DNA from: Embleya sp040629175
GTDB taxonomy: Bacteria; Actinomycetota; Actinomycetes; Streptomycetales; Streptomycetaceae
Assembly (NCBI RefSeq): GCF_040629175.1
Contig: NZ_JBEXUX010000012.1
Span: 62,001 to 126,000, forward strand
Length of the DNA stretch: 64,000 nt
Reading direction: 5' to 3'
Made by a program: the position numbers and the translations under genes. Each line of letters begins with the position of its first letter. Position 1 is the first letter of the stretch. This document shows, in pieces, positions 61,052 through 64,000 of this stretch. The notes under the pieces are model-generated. The model saw only the letters and a list, made by a program, of their open reading frames with translations. It did no database searches and was not told the origin of the DNA.

Positions 61052-61923
61052 GCGAGGTGCACGCGAACGGTTTGCGCTTTCACGTCCAGCGGCTGGGCCC
61101 GCCCGCCGACCGGCCCACGCTGCGCACGCCGGTGGTCTTCCTGCACGGGCTGGTCCTGGACAACCTCTCCAGCTTCTATTACACGCTGGCCGCGCCGATC
61201 GCCCGGGCGGGCTCCGAGGTGGTGCTGTACGACCAGCGCGGACACGGGCGCACCGAGCGGCCCCGGACCGGCTACGACCCGGACACCGCGGTCGCCGACC
61301 TGGCCGCGCTGCTGAAGGCGTGCGACGTGCCGACCCCGGTACACCTGGTCGGCAACAGCTTCGGCGGCCTGATCGCGCTGCACGCCGCCCGGACCCGGCC
61401 CGACCTGGTGGCGAGCCTGGTGCTGATCGAGGGACAGTGCCTGGACCTCCGCACCGACGCCGAACCCACCGGCACCGAGCCCACCGAAGCCGAGCCCTAC
61501 GCAGGCGGCTGGGTCGAGGAAATGGCCAACACGCTCAACCTGGCCGCGCTCGGCCTGGAAGCGCATCCCGGCCCCGAACGCCTGCCCACCGGCCCCGCGC
61601 GCAAGGCGGCCCGGCTCCGGGCCGGCGCCGACGCGCTCCTGAACGGCACCACCCTGATCGAGGACGTCACCCTGCTGCGCGCCCCGACCGAGCCCGAACT
61701 GGTCGACCTGGCCTGCCCGGTCCTGGCCATCTACGGCGAACTGTCCGAACTGGCGCCACCCGCCGGCCGGTTGTCCGAGTTGTTGGCGAACTGCACGCTC
61801 ACCGTCCTGCCCGGCGTCGCGCACACCGTGCTGCGCGAGGCCACCGCGCCCGTGCTGGGCGCACTGCTCGACTGGCTGGTGCGGCACGAGCCGGCCGGGA
61901 CGCGGTCCGGGGTCGGCCGATGA
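61048..61923 (+). CDS. Alpha/beta-fold hydrolase
   Basis: 291 residues from ATG 61048, coupled as ATGA. Oxyanion loop FLHGLVLDN, YDQRGHGRTE and the nucleophile elbow VGNSFGG (Ser) are clear; the acid Asp/Glu is probably in YGELSEL and the His in GVAHTVL. No signal peptide. In this operon the likely job is releasing or transferring the acyl chain, because the synthases carry no thioesterase. Substrate inferred from context only. Confidence 0.9.
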   Translation: MSEVHANGLRFHVQRLGPPADRPTLRTPVVFLHGLVLDNLSSFYYTLAAPIARAGSEVVLYDQRGHGRTERPRTGYDPDTAVADLAALLKACDVPTPVHLVGNSFGGLIALHAARTRPDLVASLVLIEGQCLDLRTDAEPTGTEPTEAEPYAGGWVEEMANTLNLAALGLEAHPGPERLPTGPARKAARLRAGADALLNGTTLIEDVTLLRAPTEPELVDLACPVLAIYGELSELAPPAGRLSELLANCTLTVLPGVAHTVLREATAPVLGALLDWLVRHEPAGTRSGVGR

Positions 61924-63083
61924 GATTCATGTTCGTGGTCCCGCCGTTCGCCGGACACGTCAACCCGACCGTCGCGGTCGCCGCGGCGCTCGTCGAGCGC
62001 GGGCACGAGGCGGTGTGGTGCGGGCCGCCCGAGGTCCTGGAGCTGCTCCCGCTGGGCGCCCGGTTGTTCGCCACCGGCGACGCCCCGGATCCCGCCGGCG
62101 GCTACTCCGCACTGCACGCGAACTGGCAACGACTGCGCGGGGTGGCCGCGTTGCGTTTCCTGGTCGAGGAGACCCTGGTGCCGCTCGCGCACGCGATGTT
62201 GCCCGGGGTCCGGGCGGCCGTGGCCGGCTACCGGCCGGACGTGATCGTGGCCGATCAGCAGACCTTCGCCGGCGCGTTCGCCGCGGTCCGAGCCGGCGTG
62301 CCGTGGGCCACCTCGGCGACCACCTCGGCCGAGTTCACCCGGCCACTGGTGGGCTTCCCGAAGGTGGCCGACTGGGTGCGGGCCCGGATCGCCGAGGCGG
62401 CGATCGCGGCCGGCGTACCCGCCGACTGTGATCCGCGTTTCTCCGCGCGGCTCGTGTTGATCTTCTCCACTCCGGAACTGGTCGGGCTGACCGAGCCGGT
62501 CCCGGCGCACCACTGCTACGTCGGACCCGCGTTCGGTGCCAGGCCGGTGGCGGTGGACTTCCCGTGGGATCGGCTCGACCCGAACCGACGTCGGGTCCTG
62601 GTCTCGCTCGGCACCCTCAACCGCGAGGCGGGCGACCGGTTCTATCCCGCCGTGGTGGCCGCCACCCGACCGCTCGCCGACCGACTCCAACTCATCCTGG
62701 CCGCCCCCGAGCGGCTGGCCGGCGAGCCCGCCGAGCACGTCCTGGTCCGCGAGTTCGTGCCCCAACTCGCGCTGCTCCCGCACCTGGACGCGGTGGTCAC
62801 GCACGGCGGCCACAACACCGTGTGCGAGGCGCTCGCGTTCGGCCTGCCGCTGGTGCTCGCGCCGATCCGCGACGACCAGCCGATCGTGGCGCGCCAGGTG
62901 GTGGCCGCAGGGGCCGGGGTCCGGGTGCGCTTCGGCCGCGCGCACGTGCCCGAACTGCGCGCGGCCGTGACCGACGCGCTGGATCGTCCGGAGCTGCGCG
63001 CGGGTGCCCGCCGGGTGCGCGCCTCGTTCGCCGCGGCCGGCGGCGCCGGCGCCGCCGCCGACCGTCTGGAGAAGTTGTGCTGA
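61920..63083 (+). CDS. Glycosyltransferase, GT1 / macrolide-type GT-B
   Basis: 387 residues from ATG 61920, coupled as ATGA. N-terminal acceptor domain starts FMFVVPPFAGHVNPTVAVA, with the GHV(N) motif of MGT-type enzymes. The donor domain shows VSLGTLNR, FVPQLALLPHLDAVVTHGGHNTVCEAL and PLVLAPIRDDQPIVA, the HGG...D/Q signature for nucleotide sugar binding. It should glycosylate the lipid or polyketide made by the upstream synthases. Sugar not predictable. Confidence 0.92.
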   Translation: MRFMFVVPPFAGHVNPTVAVAAALVERGHEAVWCGPPEVLELLPLGARLFATGDAPDPAGGYSALHANWQRLRGVAALRFLVEETLVPLAHAMLPGVRAAVAGYRPDVIVADQQTFAGAFAAVRAGVPWATSATTSAEFTRPLVGFPKVADWVRARIAEAAIAAGVPADCDPRFSARLVLIFSTPELVGLTEPVPAHHCYVGPAFGARPVAVDFPWDRLDPNRRRVLVSLGTLNREAGDRFYPAVVAATRPLADRLQLILAAPERLAGEPAEHVLVREFVPQLALLPHLDAVVTHGGHNTVCEALAFGLPLVLAPIRDDQPIVARQVVAAGAGVRVRFGRAHVPELRAAVTDALDRPELRAGARRVRASFAAAGGAGAAADRLEKLC

Positions 63084-64000
63084 ACCCCGTCGCCGGGCCG
63101 TTCCCGTGGCTTGCCCTGCTGATCGGCCTCGGCCTGCTGGGCGGCACTCGCACGCTGCGCCGCCGACTGCGCGCACTGCCCTCCCTGCCCACCGCGCCCA
63201 CCGACAACCGCGCGCCGGACGCCTGGACCTGCGTGGCCGCGACCGGGGTCCGCCCGGACGAGTCCACCATCCGCGACGCCGTCGCCCACGCCGAACTGCA
63301 TCGACTGCTGCTGCTCGACCTGGTCCCCGGCGACCTGCCCGCCGACGAACTGCTGACCCTGCTCGGCCGGTTGGACCCGGAGCGCAACCGTCGCGACCCG
63401 CTCGCCCGGGCCCGAGGCGCGGGCCACGCGCTGCTCGTACACACGGACGTGCTGCGCCGCGCCGACGTCCCGGCCGCCGACCTGGTCGACCTCGACGCCG
63501 CCGAGTTGATCGAACTCGGCGCCCGCCTCAAACCGTTCGCCGCCCTGAGCACCGGCCACGCGGTCGCGCCCGGCCTGGTCGCGGCACCTACCGATCCCGC
63601 GCTGCGCAAGCGCCGGCTGCGGGCGCTGGGCGTGCCGGTGTGGCCGACCATGATCGGCAACCTGGGCGAGGCCGCCGCCTACATCGGGGCGTGTACGGCC
63701 ACCCCGTTCTGGGGCGCCTGGGCCCTGCTGGCCATGTGGGTCCAGCCGTACGCGGTGGTGGCCGGCCGCTCGCCGGTGCGTCCGCGCGACCTGGGCCGGG
63801 CCACCGCACTGCGGCCGATCCTGGCGGGATGGCGCTGGGTGCGCGCGGTGTCCGGGCCCCGCCCGGCCCGGGCCGCCACCCCGGCGCTGGACCCGGCGAA
63901 GCTGCGCCCCGCGTACGCGCGCAGCGTCGCGAACGGCCTGGACGCCTTCTTCGAGGACCGCCGGGACACCTGCCCGTGGTGCGGCTCCACCCGGCTCGCG
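63077..64000 (+). CDS. Membrane-anchored protein with C-terminal Cys knuckle (3' partial)
   Basis: Open for 308 codons from GTG 63077, which overlaps the glycosyltransferase gene by seven bases; it continues beyond the window. One N-terminal helix (FPWLALLIGLGLLGG), then a region resembling a nucleotidyl/glycosyltransferase-like domain (DESTIRDAVAHAELHRLLLLDL, with helical segments such as FWGAWALLAMWVQPYAVVAG, about 210-229). It ends at the edge with DAFFEDRRDTCPWCGS, a zinc knuckle like those that open many class I methyltransferase domains. The missing part is therefore probably a methyltransferase. Confidence 0.7.
   Translation, partial: MLNPVAGPFPWLALLIGLGLLGGTRTLRRRLRALPSLPTAPTDNRAPDAWTCVAATGVRPDESTIRDAVAHAELHRLLLLDLVPGDLPADELLTLLGRLDPERNRRDPLARARGAGHALLVHTDVLRRADVPAADLVDLDAAELIELGARLKPFAALSTGHAVAPGLVAAPTDPALRKRRLRALGVPVWPTMIGNLGEAAAYIGACTATPFWGAWALLAMWVQPYAVVAGRSPVRPRDLGRATALRPILAGWRWVRAVSGPRPARAATPALDPAKLRPAYARSVANGLDAFFEDRRDTCPWCGSTRLA

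Noticed and set aside
1..64000. tRNA, rRNA, transposase or integrase genes
   Set aside because: Both strands were read for tRNA-like T-loops, transposase motifs and terminal inverted repeats; none were convincing.

Overview
This is a very GC-rich window (roughly 72-74% by eye) with frequent GTG and some TTG starts, purine-rich ribosome binding sites, and 4-base ATGA/GTGA overlaps inside operons. Gene content (KstR-type TetR regulator, MhuD-like protein, CspA with a DEAD-box helicase, several Ser/Thr kinases, F420-type LLM oxidoreductase, M9 collagenase, PKS operon) points to a filamentous actinomycete of the Streptomyces group. The genus cannot be fixed from the sequence alone. A run of 99 N at 58479-58577 shows this is a draft assembly, so isolated frameshifts should be read with care.

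Layout. 1-1.3 kb: a pair of paralogous membrane proteins, the first cut by the window edge. 1.4-12.2 kb: an F420-type oxidoreductase, a membrane pseudokinase, a 64-bp tandem repeat array, a three-gene glycosyltransferase / methyltransferase / prenyltransferase-like operon, a KstR-type regulator, a 3Fe-4S-type ferredoxin, an aldehyde dehydrogenase and a metallo-beta-lactamase-fold hydrolase. Sites fitting the KstR box TnnAACnnGTTnnA lie before four of these transcription units, so this looks like a small dispersed KstR regulon. 12.3-27.8 kb: mostly ordinary genes, namely a secreted repeat protein, an aldehyde dehydrogenase with DUF779 partner, collagenase, MhuD-like protein, FmdB-type zinc ribbon, a membrane Mrr-like protein, SDR, GNAT, LMW phosphatase, serine hydrolase, transporter, thioredoxin, PrsW and TerB. 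27.9-38.3 kb: a decayed kinase gene abutting an L,D-transpeptidase, the cold-shock pair, a rhomboid-like protein, a transporter, a kinase with TPR/Sel1-like repeats and small membrane proteins. 38.4-47.9 kb: membrane proteins (one frameshifted), then a carbohydrate ABC importer with AraC regulator, a divergent GH35 beta-galactosidase and a LysR regulator.

48.4-64 kb: the most remarkable region, an operon of six translationally coupled genes that runs off the window. It encodes a 2390-residue synthase (two flavin-barrel NPD-like domains, KS, AT, ACP, KR), a second synthase (KS, AT, a 13-residue tandem repeat, DH, phosphopantetheinyl transferase), a free ACP, an alpha/beta hydrolase, a family 1-type glycosyltransferase, and a membrane-anchored protein ending in a Cys-rich motif. 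Together they hold every activity expected of a self-activating, PUFA-synthase-like iterative lipid/polyketide synthase with its own candidate enoyl reductase. The glycosyltransferase suggests a glycosylated lipid or polyene product; that is inference. The N gap lies inside the tandem repeat. The flanking repeat phases predict a missing length of 39n-1 bases, which also restores the reading frame, so the second synthase is probably intact.
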